From assembly GCA_024811115.1 (NCBI GenBank), contig JAKOGH010000776.1, positions 186,001-250,000 of the forward strand: a stretch of 64,000 nucleotides of DNA, read 5' to 3'. The stretch comes from Terana coerulea (Eukaryota > Basidiomycota > Agaricomycetes > Polyporales > Phanerochaetaceae). The notes below the pieces were generated by a model. The model had not been told where the DNA came from. It did not search any database and worked only from the letters and a program-made list of their open reading frames with translations. This document shows positions 11,525 to 21,801 of this stretch, piece by piece. The position numbers and the translations under genes were made by a program. Numbering within the stretch: position 1 is the first letter of the stretch; the number at the start of each line of letters is the position of its first letter.

Positions 11525-12069
11525 GGGTGGGTAGCCCTTCCGTGCCTTTGGGAGTCGTGTAATGACTTCATTCCTCTGTAGGCTGGTTCACTGAAAACTG
11601 TGCACCGGGCAGCAAGGCTCCACAGTTTCAAGCCTCGTCGAACTCGTTGGTAGCAATATTGAGATACTAATGCCAAATAAATGCCTGTGGAAGATAACTT
11701 CTGACTCTTACTAGCTGCGTTTCTCCGTCTACTGTTTCTATCACTCGCACACGTCGGATTGGCGTTGCTCGCGTGTGTAGGCTCTTCTTCTACGTTCGCA
11801 CGGGGGGAGCTGTACGAAGAGCACCCAAGCGCCAATCAACAGGCGCGACTTCCCATCTCGAGAGTCTTTGTTCTGCGATCGTTGTATTCGCCCTGCTTTG
11901 TTTCTCATTGACAGCTGCATGCATAACAACAGGAACGGCATGACTCTAGCGAGGAGATATAACACTGAACTGTGCTCATGGGCGAGTGTATCCTTCCTTT
12001 CGACAGCCCTCGCGCGTTAACTCCTTTTCCTACAGTTCGCCGGCCACTGAGCCAAGCCCGTAAATCATC
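11525..12069. other. Spacer and promoter of WW-like copy 2
   Basis: No gene. It is homologous to 8410-8940. A GGCGAGTGTATCC element and TACAGTTCGCCGG stand just upstream of the ATG at 12070 and are kept in the remnant unit, so they may be promoter or leader elements. Confidence 0.45.
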
Positions 12070-14328
12070 ATGGCACAATCTGGCACTACTCTTGCATCGA
12101 GCTCTGGTGCCGGTCAGACACCAGGTGGCTTGGTACCGAACCCTGACTGGTTCCTTCGCACGGAGTGGAAGCCGCCGTCGGGACCAATCGACTTTCTAGG
12201 AGTTGGTAGAGCAGTCTCCGAGCCTCCGCCATCGCCTGCACCCACGCCTTCACTTCCGCCTTCATCATCGGCCCCTGCTACCTCCCCGTCGCCCCAGCCA
12301 TCACTCAACCCAAGTACGAACCCCGAGAGTCGCTTTCAAAGTGCCGCCGGCGATGTGAAATACCATGCAGGCGGGCCAGGCAGCGTAGCGGCACCGGGGC
12401 TATCTGATAATACCGCCACCGAGACTCTGCCGTATGTCGTCCTTCGCGTACCATGCCGTAATTGGAGCTAATAATCTGACTCCTCCAAGGCAAGGCTGGA
12501 CTCGCGCTGTGCACTTCAACGGGTCTACCCAATATTTCTACCATAAGGAGCTGCGCTTCGTCACACCTGAGGATATCACTGTACCCACAACGTTTGCGTG
12601 GCTGCATTCCGCGATTCTGAAAATTCAGGTATTTTTACCTCATTTCACGAACGCAAAGCTATGGGGGAACCCGTGGCAGTTTCTTCACTTCGAAGACTTG
12701 ACCGAGCAAGGCGCGGCGACGGCGTACATCGTCGACCAATGGCAGCGTCTGCTCGTCAACCTCACTCCGAAGAACGGAGGCTCAAAAGGTAGGCGTCAGA
12801 CCCCTTCCAAAAATATGTCGCTTACGCCATGCCCTAGTTCCTGTCGAGGTCAGGACGGAAGTGTTCTGGGCGGCGATAGAGAAATATCCGAAACATCTGA
12901 AATATTTGCCTCGCGGAGCAGAACGAGACCTAAAGGCCGCGCTCATTTTTGGAGCGACTGGTGAGACTGCCGGCTCCAAAAATGCTGGTTCGTTTGGCTA
13001 ATGAAATGCAGAGAGGATGACAGGATGGGACGCCGACACGTCCTTCCCCTTCACAAATGATCAAATATGGAGCATGATCCAGCTTTTACGGCCGATGACA
13101 GGTACGTATCGTTTCCCTCGTCATATCGCGTGCAGCCGACCCACTGCCTCCTACTCTGTCAACAGACGGGATCCACCAAGACCGCATTTACACACCAGCG
13201 AGCTATTGGCTCATAGCCCGCACAATGGTCAAGATCGAGCGCGCCCGGCAAAAACACAAGTTCGGCACGCTGGACGTGCAGCTGTACAGGAGCGTAGTTA
13301 ACGGGCCCGTCGGCTGGAAGGTCCGGGTCGCGGACGTTTGCCTGGCAGTGGTGTTCTTTGGCGTGCATCGGGCGTATCGGATACGCTTGCAGGCTACCAG
13401 GGTGAAGGGTGTTGTGTATCTGGCAGACTTCCGGGTTCTGCTGCAGGAGTTTCTGACGGAGTGGTCCGACTCCAATCTGTTGGTACGTATGTTGTGGATG
13501 TCTGGAAGAACACGAGACTGACGAGGCTCCGTACTCAGGCCGCCGTTTTCGTTGCGTAGGTGGTCGTCTAGTTCTTCACGGCGTCATAAACTCATCCTAA
13601 GCCGTAGTGCCAATATCGCATTCCTCGCAATCCCTGTAAGTCCAAATTTGGAAGCAACGATTGACACTCACTCTTGGGCCTCATTGTGAAATAGGGTATC
13701 ACTGGCTTCCAGCAGACCGCTTCCGTAGCTTCCACCATATTCTCCGTCCTCAGCTTGAGTTCAGGGGTCCATCACACGTGGAAGCACCGTGCAAACGTCG
13801 ACGCAAATTTGGAAGATGCAGTAAGCACTGCGCCACGTACTCATTCCCAGCTTGGCCCAACCCGCGTTTTGACAGCACAAGTACATGTCCCGCTACAAGG
13901 CGAAGTCCGATGGCGCCGACCGCGACGCCGACCTCGCGATCACGGCGTACTTCCTCTCCATCCCGCTCGTCGCGCTGCTCTACGCCGTCCTGAGCTTCTC
14001 ACTCGCCCTCGCCGCGTTCTGCATCCAGAACACGGATGTACACGGGCGCATCCTGCTGGCCGTGGTGATCGGGGTGCTGGGCGCGGCGGGGCTGGGGACC
14101 GTGCTGTTCTTCTGGTACGTCTGGCGAGGGCCCAGAACCGAGGAAGTGGAAGATGAATGGATACCGGAGGACGGATGGCAGCTGAAGGCGAAGCGGGCGG
14201 CCGAGAAGACGAAAGCAGCTGCACGCAAGGCGAAGAGGGTGATAAGAAAAGAGTTTGAAGCATTGCGTAAAAAGAGGAAAGAGAATGGCGGGAATGCAGC
14301 AGCAGCAACTTCCAATGTTCCACCCTAG
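12070..14328 (+). CDS. WW-like domain, multi-pass membrane protein, copy 2
   Basis: Nine exons join in frame to a 602-residue protein: 12070-12431, 12490-12788, 12838-12960, 13012-13101, 13166-13482, 13539-13555, 13608-13635, 13695-13820 and 13882-14328. Residues 1-120 are Pro/Ser-rich and probably disordered. A WW-like segment follows (LPQGWTRAVHFNGSTQYFYH). The middle domain includes VWLADFR-like VVYLADFRVLLQEFLTEW. The C-terminal membrane domain has AVFVA..NIAFLAIP, a second segment VASTIFSVLSLSS, then YFLSIPLVALLYAVLSFSLA and ILLAVVIGVLGAAGLGTVLF, and ends in a Lys/Arg/Ala-rich helix. Gene structure and sequence match the copies at 4760 and 27487. I do not recognise a characterised homologue; a membrane-tethered adaptor binding proline-rich motifs is only a guess from the WW-like part. 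Confidence 0.8.
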
Positions 14329-14396
14329 GCTATGATATCATACAGTAATCATTTATAACGAGCGTACATACTTCATGGATGCTGTAACTGGGAGTT

Positions 14397-16067
14397 TTAC
14401 GACGACGTGACATTCGCAAAACACTTTTCGAAGTCTCCATTGCCATTGTTCCGCGCAAACGACTGGCTCTCGACGAAAGCGTCGAGCGTGCACAGTCCAT
14501 CCGCGTCGCCCCCGCAGAACTCCAGCGGCTGCACCGCGTCCTGCACCAAGATGCGCACCTTGTCCACGTTTGCACCATTCTCTGCACAGCTCAGCCGCTC
14601 GACGACCATACGCGCTGAGAACGGCGTGATGCTGTTCGTGACCCACGTCCGGTTGGGGTCCGGCTGCGTCGTGCTCAGCGGCGCGGCCTGGCGGAAGAGG
14701 CCCATCGCGGCGTAGATCGCGGCCATCTGGTTGTCGTGCGAGAAGTCGGCGTAGAGCGTGCGGTTGAGTGGGAAGGTCTCGGGCGCCGCGTCCAGCGTGC
14801 GGTTCGTCTGCGTGCTGTCCTGCACGGCGGAGTTCGTGAGGCGCGCGAGGAGCTCGTTGACGTAGCCGACGCCCTGCACGGGCCCGAGTGCCTGGCCGTA
14901 GCCGGTGCCGTAGAACTTGTCCAGGTCTCCGGCGTATTGGAAGCCTGGGAATGACTCCGGGATCTGCTCGAAGAGGTCGCAGAACTTGCTCTTCTCGAGT
15001 TTGGCGACGGTCTCGAACGGGCACAGACTGATGAGATTGACGGTGTCGGCGTCGGTGAGGTTCGCTCCGGGTGCGGCGTTGTTCAGGAACGCTGTAATAG
15101 GAGGAGCAAAGGTTGCGGTCCACTCGTCTACCTGAGCATCCGAGGTCCCTGCTGCCGGGCACATGGCGTCGTCCAAAGTGTCATTCCCCTAGCGAACGAA
15201 CTCTACATCAGTCCACGAACGGCCTGGGAGAAGATGGGACACACAGTGGACGGGATGATCACAGAAAGTTTGGGGATGAAAGCATTTCGGCTGGCGGCAG
15301 CGAAGCCTGCGGTCCAATTGTTCGCCGTGGCTACGACGCGCTCGCTATCATCCGAACGCACGAATGGCAAGTTGTCCTGGCTGATCAGTTTGTTGTACCG
15401 TTCAAATGCCTCTTGGCCAGCATCGACAGACCTGAGGAGCTACAGTGAGCTGTAGTGTGTATCATCTACAACGGTAATGCATACTGATCCGCGCCGAACT
15501 GGACTAAGTCACTTGTACCTAAGTCGTATGTAAACGTCTTCAAGAAGTCGAAGGTAGGGTTCGTGTACTCCGTGACGGATTGCAGTTTATTCAGCGCCGA
15601 GACAATACGAGTCGATGCGCCTCCTGTAGGAAAGCGGGCGCCGTGGCGTTGAATCTGGGTATCCAGTTAACAATGTTGCATAGGATCTGTATCAAGGGTT
15701 CACATACAATGTTGACCTGCACATACAGATATCAGTACCAAAAAGAACGGAAAGTATGGCATTTACTCACTTGTGTGGTTTCACAGCCAGCTCGGGGTGA
15801 CTCGTAGGTTGCGTGAGGGAAATATGGTGAATATTGCCCCCAGTTCAACTGTTCGCTCAACGGTATGGGAAAGGTCGGTGTGACAGCCCTAGGAATTGAA
15901 GCGGCGAAAGTTGAAGAAAGAAAGGCACCGCCAGCGGTGAGAGCAACCAAGGTGAAGACCATGTTCCTCCTAGAACACTTGACGGGTTTTAAGGACCGGC
16001 CAAGTTTGTGTGTACCGGAAAGCAGGCCCTCCTCGAGGTCGTCCTCTTTATACAGACCGCCAGACAT
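14397..16067 (-). CDS. Histidine acid phosphatase, phytase-type, with N-terminal signal anchor
   Basis: Five exons (16067-15771, 15716-15708, 15654-15485, 15431-15245, 15188-14397) give 484 residues. The active-site motif RHGARFP lies at about residues 105-111 and the proton-donor motif SHDNQM in the last third, so both halves of the histidine acid phosphatase site are intact. The enzyme should release phosphate from phytate or other organophosphates outside the cell or at its surface. Several N-linked glycosylation sites (NRT, NWT, NLT) fit secretion. The first ATG gives a charged 35-residue N-terminus before the hydrophobic stretch VFTLVALTAGGAFLSSTFAA, which suggests a type II anchor; initiation at the Met at 15962 would give an ordinary signal peptide. 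Exon 2 is only 9 nt (Val-Asn-Ile) and sits just before the active site. Confidence 0.85.
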
Positions 16068-16846
16068 GGCTTCGAGACGAGACCAGCAGGGATAATCCGA
16101 AGATGCCGTCCGAGGGAAAGTTGGCGGCTATGAGGAAGGTCTTGGGTGTAGTTACACGCACGTTCTCCCACTCATAACCGAGAGTTCTAGCATGAACCCA
16201 CGTGGATGCATTGGTTGGCCGTACACCGACGCTCGCTCCAAGAGGACTGAGAAGGTACTTTAGTGGGGATACGTCGGTCTGGGCAGCGACGGTTACGAGG
16301 TGGTGGGAGGCAAGAGCCAAGAAGACACCAGCCAAGGCGAGAAGGCGTACTCAACGCTGGCGCTTAACAGATTGAGAAGTAGGCGCATCAATATCCCACG
16401 GGCCCTCCTCCCGACGATCCCGCCACTATAATCAGTGTTGAGTACTTTAATAACCTCGTTTCTCTAAACCAAAGAATTTACATAAGCTGATCAGTGAGGT
16501 TGCTGTAGGTACAGAATGCTAATGGATTGCTGTTCAACGGCACTGCGATCTGCAAATCCTTCCAGCTTTTCTATGTTCAGGGATTCGAGTAGCACGCCAG
16601 TCATAAGTATCCTTGGTGTTCCATTGTCAGCAATCGAATTGAGATATTCAACGAGTGTTTATAGTAAGAAAATATTCAAGTTTGGAGCGCATGTGTTAAG
16701 CAGCTCAAAAGTGATTAAGCGTGGTGACTGTAAGTGAAGAGCAGGTCATCGAAAATGAGAAGTGTAAACAATACTAACAGATCAGATATGAAGACGAAAT
16801 GAAGAGACCCCGGGTCCTAGGTAAATCCAGTGCGCCAATAGGTTGC
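16068..16846. other. Intergenic region without a supported gene
   Basis: A 95-codon minus-strand frame (16335-16048) overlaps the phytase start in another frame and resembles nothing I know. The rest has AT-richer, non-coding character. It separates two genes on the same strand. Confidence 0.5.
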
Positions 16847-18914
16847 TCACGCGTCGTACATGGTCGCAGATCCTGACCCTCTCGCCGTGTTCGAAATGGG
16901 TGACACCGGCGGTGACAGCAGCAACGACGACTCCGCCGCGTGCCTCGCCGCGAGCGTTGCCTTCTCGCCTCGCGCCGTCGGGAGCGCAGCGTTCGACGCC
17001 ATGGACCGCCTGTCAACCTCGGACATCTCGTAGCTCGGCGGCGCGACCTCGATGCTGAAGTGGTCGTGCGGGTGCCCAAGCATCGGCAGCGAGCTCCCGG
17101 GCGTGAGCAGGTCCGAGCCGATGGTCGACTCGGGCACGTGCGCGAACTGGACCGTCGTCGGTGTCGTCGCGGAGAGCGGGAACGGGTGTACGGTGCCGTC
17201 AGACTTCTCGATCTCCTGCGCGTGGTCGTACTGCGCGCGCGTGACACGGTACGCCTGCTGGCGGTGGCGGTAGCAGAAGAAGAAGACGGCGAAGCCGACG
17301 ATGACGAGGAAGGCGACGCCGCCGATGACACCGCCGACGATCGCGCCTGTGTGATTGGGGCTGCCAGCAACTGTGCGCGGTGCAATGCCCATGGTGTTGG
17401 AGCCGTCGCGCGGGATGTTGAAAATGCTGGCACAGCAATACGGTTCAGTGTATCACAAATGACGGAATGGACGGGCTGACGTACAGGTAAACGGCGCTGA
17501 GGAACCGGGCGCCGAAGACATAGGTGGCTTGCGAGGTGTCTGTCCATGCCTCGATGCTGCTCACGCACGTGCCGTCAGGCTGCTGGATGACAAGCGTATT
17601 CTCGTCCAAGGTGAATGTTTGGTCGCCCACGACGATGCCGTAGCTGAACGACGAGTCGCATGGGATAGTCCACGCCTGCGAGAGCGTGCCGAGAGAAGAG
17701 AGGTCGGGGCGGAGGTTGGATCCCGGGATTGCATCATCTGGCATAGGATAAATCAACATTGAGGCAGTGTCACAGCGGGGGATAAGCAGGAATACCCACG
17801 TATCAGCTTGGCCTGGTCCAGCGGCAAGTACAAGTCGGAGTAGAGAGGATCAATGGTGGCGACCACGGACTTGGTGTTTGAGAGATGGTTGTCGCCCGCG
17901 TTGAGCACCCAGCCGTCCAGGCTCACGTACCAGTCCCCAGTCGAGTTCGTGAACGGCGTTTGAACCGACGCAACTGTTGCATTCAGCCATTGCACCTTCG
18001 TAGTGTCGTACGCCGTTGTGTCAGGCTGCAGCCAGTGAAGTACACCAGGGTCACCAGCACCGGTGCCTACCGCAGGTCCCGTACTTGAGTTCCCGCGAGG
18101 GATGTTCAACGGCTTTCCCAGCTGCATTCCGAAAGTAAAGTTCAGCGCCGTCGGGTGCATTTGCAGCCATTGGCCGCCGATAGAATCTTCAAACGACGCC
18201 GTGTACTCGGAGGGGCTGCTGGTGGCCGGTTGCCTGTTGGTTCCCAGCCCGATAAGGCCTGCAAGCCCGTTCCCAACTTGAGCATCGGAGGCCTGCGCAA
18301 GTTGACCTTCAGCAGGCTGGTTGACGACAACGACTGTTTCCTAATCAACGTTGATCGAACGGGAAGAATAATTCCACATACTGGTCTGGTTGGGATATAC
18401 CCATTGCGACCCATTCGCAGTTCGAAGCTGACAATTCTCTTTGATGACCGAAGTGTTGGCGGTCTGACCCAGCAAATTAGCGGCATTGGCAGCGTTGAAA
18501 GGTTGAGCGGTGGGTGACTGGTCCTGATTGTACCTTACGCAGACAGGATTAGCTATCCAGTGGTCGTGGAAACCAAACATACCAGGGGAACTTACAAAGG
18601 AACCCCGCTACAGCTGCTGCAGTGCGAGCCAGCCACGTATGTAAGGCCAGTCTGAGTTGTCATCGTGAAGTTGAAATGCTGGTTGGGGTCATTGGTGGAT
18701 CCCTAGTGCGTTGGTGAGTATTTGCTTGAGCATGTTTCTTGGAGGGGCTTACCATCGACACTGTCGCGACATAACGTCCCTGGGAGTCAAAGGACAGGGG
18801 GATGTTGACTCTCTGAGGGATGAACGGCGCATCTCGTTTCTCCAAAACCCCCATCCGTGCAGCAGCTATGGCCTGTGCAAAGAAGAGCGTGTACACTGTC
18901 GATCTCAGTGACAT
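16847..18914 (-). CDS. Membrane-anchored aspartic-protease-fold protein lacking the first catalytic Asp
   Basis: Start chosen at 18914 because it gives a signal peptide (SLRSTVYTLFFAQAIAAA) followed by a LEKR site; upstream in-frame ATGs exist. Exons join in frame through introns near 18753-18705, 18596-18540, 18380-18330, 17799-17740 and 17487-17428. The order resembles pepsin-like proteins: RYVATVSMGSTNDPNQHFNF, then FTMTTQTGLTYVAGS where family A1 proteases have the DTGS motif, a GLAGLIGLG stretch, and VVATIDPLYSDLYLP where the second DTG/DSG motif is expected. The first catalytic Asp is replaced by Gln and the second motif is degenerate, so proteolysis is unlikely. One C-terminal membrane helix (IVGGVIGGVAFLVIVGFAVF) is followed by a cytosolic tail of about 130 residues. 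A cell-surface or vacuolar binding role is conceivable but unproven. Confidence 0.7.
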
Positions 18915-19747
18915 GTTGGATAGGGGATAGGTGTTGGGGGTCATCCGCGGGTTCCTAGGTTTCAGTACGAGCACTATATACAAACCCGCTGGGCGCCGAA
19001 CCCTACGATCGAGATGACAGGGCCCATGGTCGGTTCAAAGTGCGTGCGATTGCCTCCCGCTCTGGCCAATCACAGGGTACAGTGAGGCGATAGTGATCCT
19101 TTCTGGGCGCACTACTGTCGGGGCCGGGCCTATGGCGCCTGTGTCAGAAGTGATCAGGGGGCCAGGGGCACACCTCCGAACCTTGAAACTCGGCAGCTTC
19201 ATCCCAACAGCGCCGGCTTTGCTGGGCATGAGGCTGCAGCCTGCATATAGAACATGCATGGCCAACGCCCCAAAGCCGCTGGGGACTTGGTCCGTTTGGG
19301 TTTGGTCTATAGAATCTTCTTGCATACCGTGTATTGCGGGATTGGGCCCTGCAGAGCCCAGACGACTTCGCTAGGCTGAAGTACGACATCCTGTGGAATA
19401 CGATGTCAGTGTCTCGAGGCACAGCGGAAGATCTGAGGCGTCGCTTACGCCGTAGATAAAAGATAATGAATTGGTCGAGCTACCCGCTCAATTGACTGCT
19501 GAGCAGAAAAATGTCGTCCAAGCCATTCTGTGCGTCGCCGGGGTCGACGAGCTCCGGCGTTTTATAATGTTTAGAGAGAGGGCCGAGGACGTGAACGTGA
19601 CTTTAAGCGCGTACGCGCGAAGACCAGGGGGAGAAGCGCGGGAGCCAGCTGTCCCGAAAAGAGAAGCGCCATCAGTTCCAACCCTAACCTCCGCAAGCCT
19701 CATTACGGAGCTCGCGGGCTTCAAGCGACTTGCACAGAACATTGACC
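18915..19747. other. Divergent promoter region
   Basis: Separates the minus-strand aspartic-protease-like gene from TMA22. Open frames on both strands (for example 19471-19764 plus, overlapping the TMA22 start) have no recognisable similarity and are not called. Confidence 0.5.
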
Positions 19748-20661
19748 ATGGCCTCGACATCTGAAGACACGTCTGCTGCGCCGGCGACACAACCAACGCC
19801 ACCTGTTCATGTGTTCTACTGCGAAGGTGCCAGGAACAGTCTCTCTTGACGTACGCTGCGATCTCATTCTGGAACGCGGGACAATGTCGTACACCACCCC
19901 CAGTTTGCTCGTTTCCCCTCGAGTACTGCGAGTTTGGATCAAGCCTTTCGAAGTGCAAGGAGTGGCTGCAGCAAGAGGATCAGGATCTGTACGATAGATA
20001 CTACTCAGAAGGTGCGCTTTACTATCATGAGACGGAACCCGTGTGCATACTCATGGGAAACATATAGAGGCACTACAGGCGAAGCTGGGCACCCTGAGTC
20101 TGGATGCACAGGCCAAGCTGGATAAGGATGCGGCAAAGAAGGAGGCGAAAGCTGTGGCTAAGGCCGATGCAGCCCTGAAGAAAAAGATGGTGTGTACACG
20201 ATGCTGTGAACGCCCCCACATATCTATCAAAGCTAACTCTGGTTCAACTGTCAGGCCTCACAAGTATGCGTCACCATATGCGCACGCGTCCAGCTGATAA
20301 CACCCTGTACAGGTGACTATCAAACGTATAGAACGGAACAAGCGGAAACATGTCACCGCTATACATGGTTTAGAGACCTTCGGTGCGTGGCGTAATCACT
20401 GCTCTGATTATGACATCTGTTCACACTGTATCGAATCTGTTAGGCGTTGATCTCAAGAAGGTGGCGAAGCAGTTCGCCCAAAAGTTTGCTACGGGTGCAT
20501 CAGTTACGAAGAACGCGCAGGGGCAGGACGAGATAGTCATCCAGGGCGATGTCAGCGCGGACATTGTCGAAATGATCGAAGAGGGTCAAGGGCTGCTGAA
20601 GGGCATACCCAAGGAGAATGTGGTGGAGGTCGAGGACAAGAAGAAGAAGGGCGGGGACTAG
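19748..20661 (+). CDS. TMA22: Translation machinery-associated protein 22 (DENR-like, SUI1 domain)
   Basis: Six exons (19748-19826, 19904-20011, 20068-20189, 20255-20263, 20313-20382, 20444-20661) give 201 residues with an uninterrupted frame. The N-terminal zinc-binding-like part reads HVFYCEVCSFPLEYCEFG, as in DENR/Tma22. A Lys/Ala-rich linker follows, then a C-terminal SUI1 domain: VTIKRIERNKRKHVTAIHGL, GVDLKKVAKQFAQKFATGAS and IVIQGDVSADIVEMI. The DENR family works with MCT-1/Tma20 in recycling post-termination 40S subunits and in reinitiation. Exon 4 is a 9-nt micro-exon encoding Ala-Ser-Gln immediately before the SUI1 domain. The length matches family members of about 190-210 residues. 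Confidence 0.92.
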
Positions 20662-21801
20662 GATTGCACTCTTCTGTTCTTCGTGCGCAGTGAGTACGCG
20701 CAGTATGTCTACTGATTGCTCACTCGTGTGGCTGGCATGGCCAAATGTTGACATCCCGTTGTTCCCAGTATGACGAAGCCCTGTATTCATAGATATCGAA
20801 CACAAACCTAAATGTACCATACACTGCTGATATCGCGGATTACTCTCACGTTTCGGTCCGATGCTTTGCGGGCGGGCGAAATAGAAAGTCGGGCGATGGA
20901 TACAACATAACGCTAGGCGAATGGTAATGATGCAACCGTAGTGGTTATGCACTGACTGGCTGTATGCTGCACCAGATACAGACCATCCAGGACGCGGAAA
21001 GAGAGTAAAGTGGAATGGAGTGAGTGGGTCTGAGGGTCCTTGCGATTGAATACATAATGACCGCGATCCCAGGCTGTGAGTCCGTACGCCCAGAGCATCG
21101 TGGTGTTGAAGAAGATACTCCGGGTATCCTCACAGGCTCGACACGCCGTGGCACGCAGTACTACCTTCCAGACTTCGTCAACCAGCCGCCAACTTGAATG
21201 CGCTGAGCTCGGCGAATACGTAAATGGGTATGCCTGCTTTGCACGGACCCTTCATATCGGAACAGCAGCCTTCCTACTCCCAGAGCTGAGTCTGGACGAA
21301 GACGTCTTCGGCTACGGCTTGTCGTGCGAGGGCCCTTGGAGTGTTTGTACGGGAGCGACTTTTGGTGTGGCGTAGTGCAGGGGGCTACGTACATGATATC
21401 ATCAGGACGCGGCTATGTGGCGGCGGCGGCGAGCTGATGTTGATTGGCAGAATCCCAGGACGCATATTTTGTTCGCAAGTATGAAGCGGATGCCAGGCCC
21501 TGGAGACCGCAAAGCAGGAGAAGGGGTATGGGAGCGCCACAGCTCAGGTCGATCTTGTGGGCGCAGACCATCGTGCCCTATACGAAATCAATACCTCATC
21601 GCGAGGATCCTAAAATGCACATAAAATGAGACCCCAGCCATTGAACGGCTTCGCTATATCACACCACGCCTCGTTGAAGTGCCTGTGCCTCGTTTGGCGA
21701 CTTCGTCAAAAGGCTCGTCACGAGGTAAATAGATATGAAGACAAAAATATGACTTTATATTCTCTTTCGGAATGGCATGATAAAAGATCACAGTCGAGCT
21801 T
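20662..21801 (-). other. Unresolved region, possible minus-strand gene
   Basis: On the minus strand between about 21560 and 20913 several short open stretches could be exons, for example TTMLWAYGLTAWDRGHYVFN near 21100 and CKAGIPIYVFAELSAFK near 21210. I could not join them into one frame with convincing splice sites, and I recognise no family. It may be a small membrane protein gene or a relic. The part from 21600 to 21801 shows nothing. Confidence 0.2.

Noticed and set aside
14353..15162. 269-codon Arg-rich frame inside the phytase gene
   Set aside because: Shadow of the GC-rich phytase exon; extreme Arg/Pro content and no domain.
16048..16335. 95-codon minus-strand frame upstream of the phytase gene
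   Set aside because: Overlaps the phytase start in another frame, has no splice partners and no recognisable similarity.
16847..18914. Active pepsin-like protease
   Set aside because: The first DTG motif has Gln in place of the catalytic Asp and the second is degenerate.
19471..19764. 97-codon frame upstream of TMA22
   Set aside because: Overlaps the TMA22 start in another frame and resembles no protein; could at most be leader sequence.
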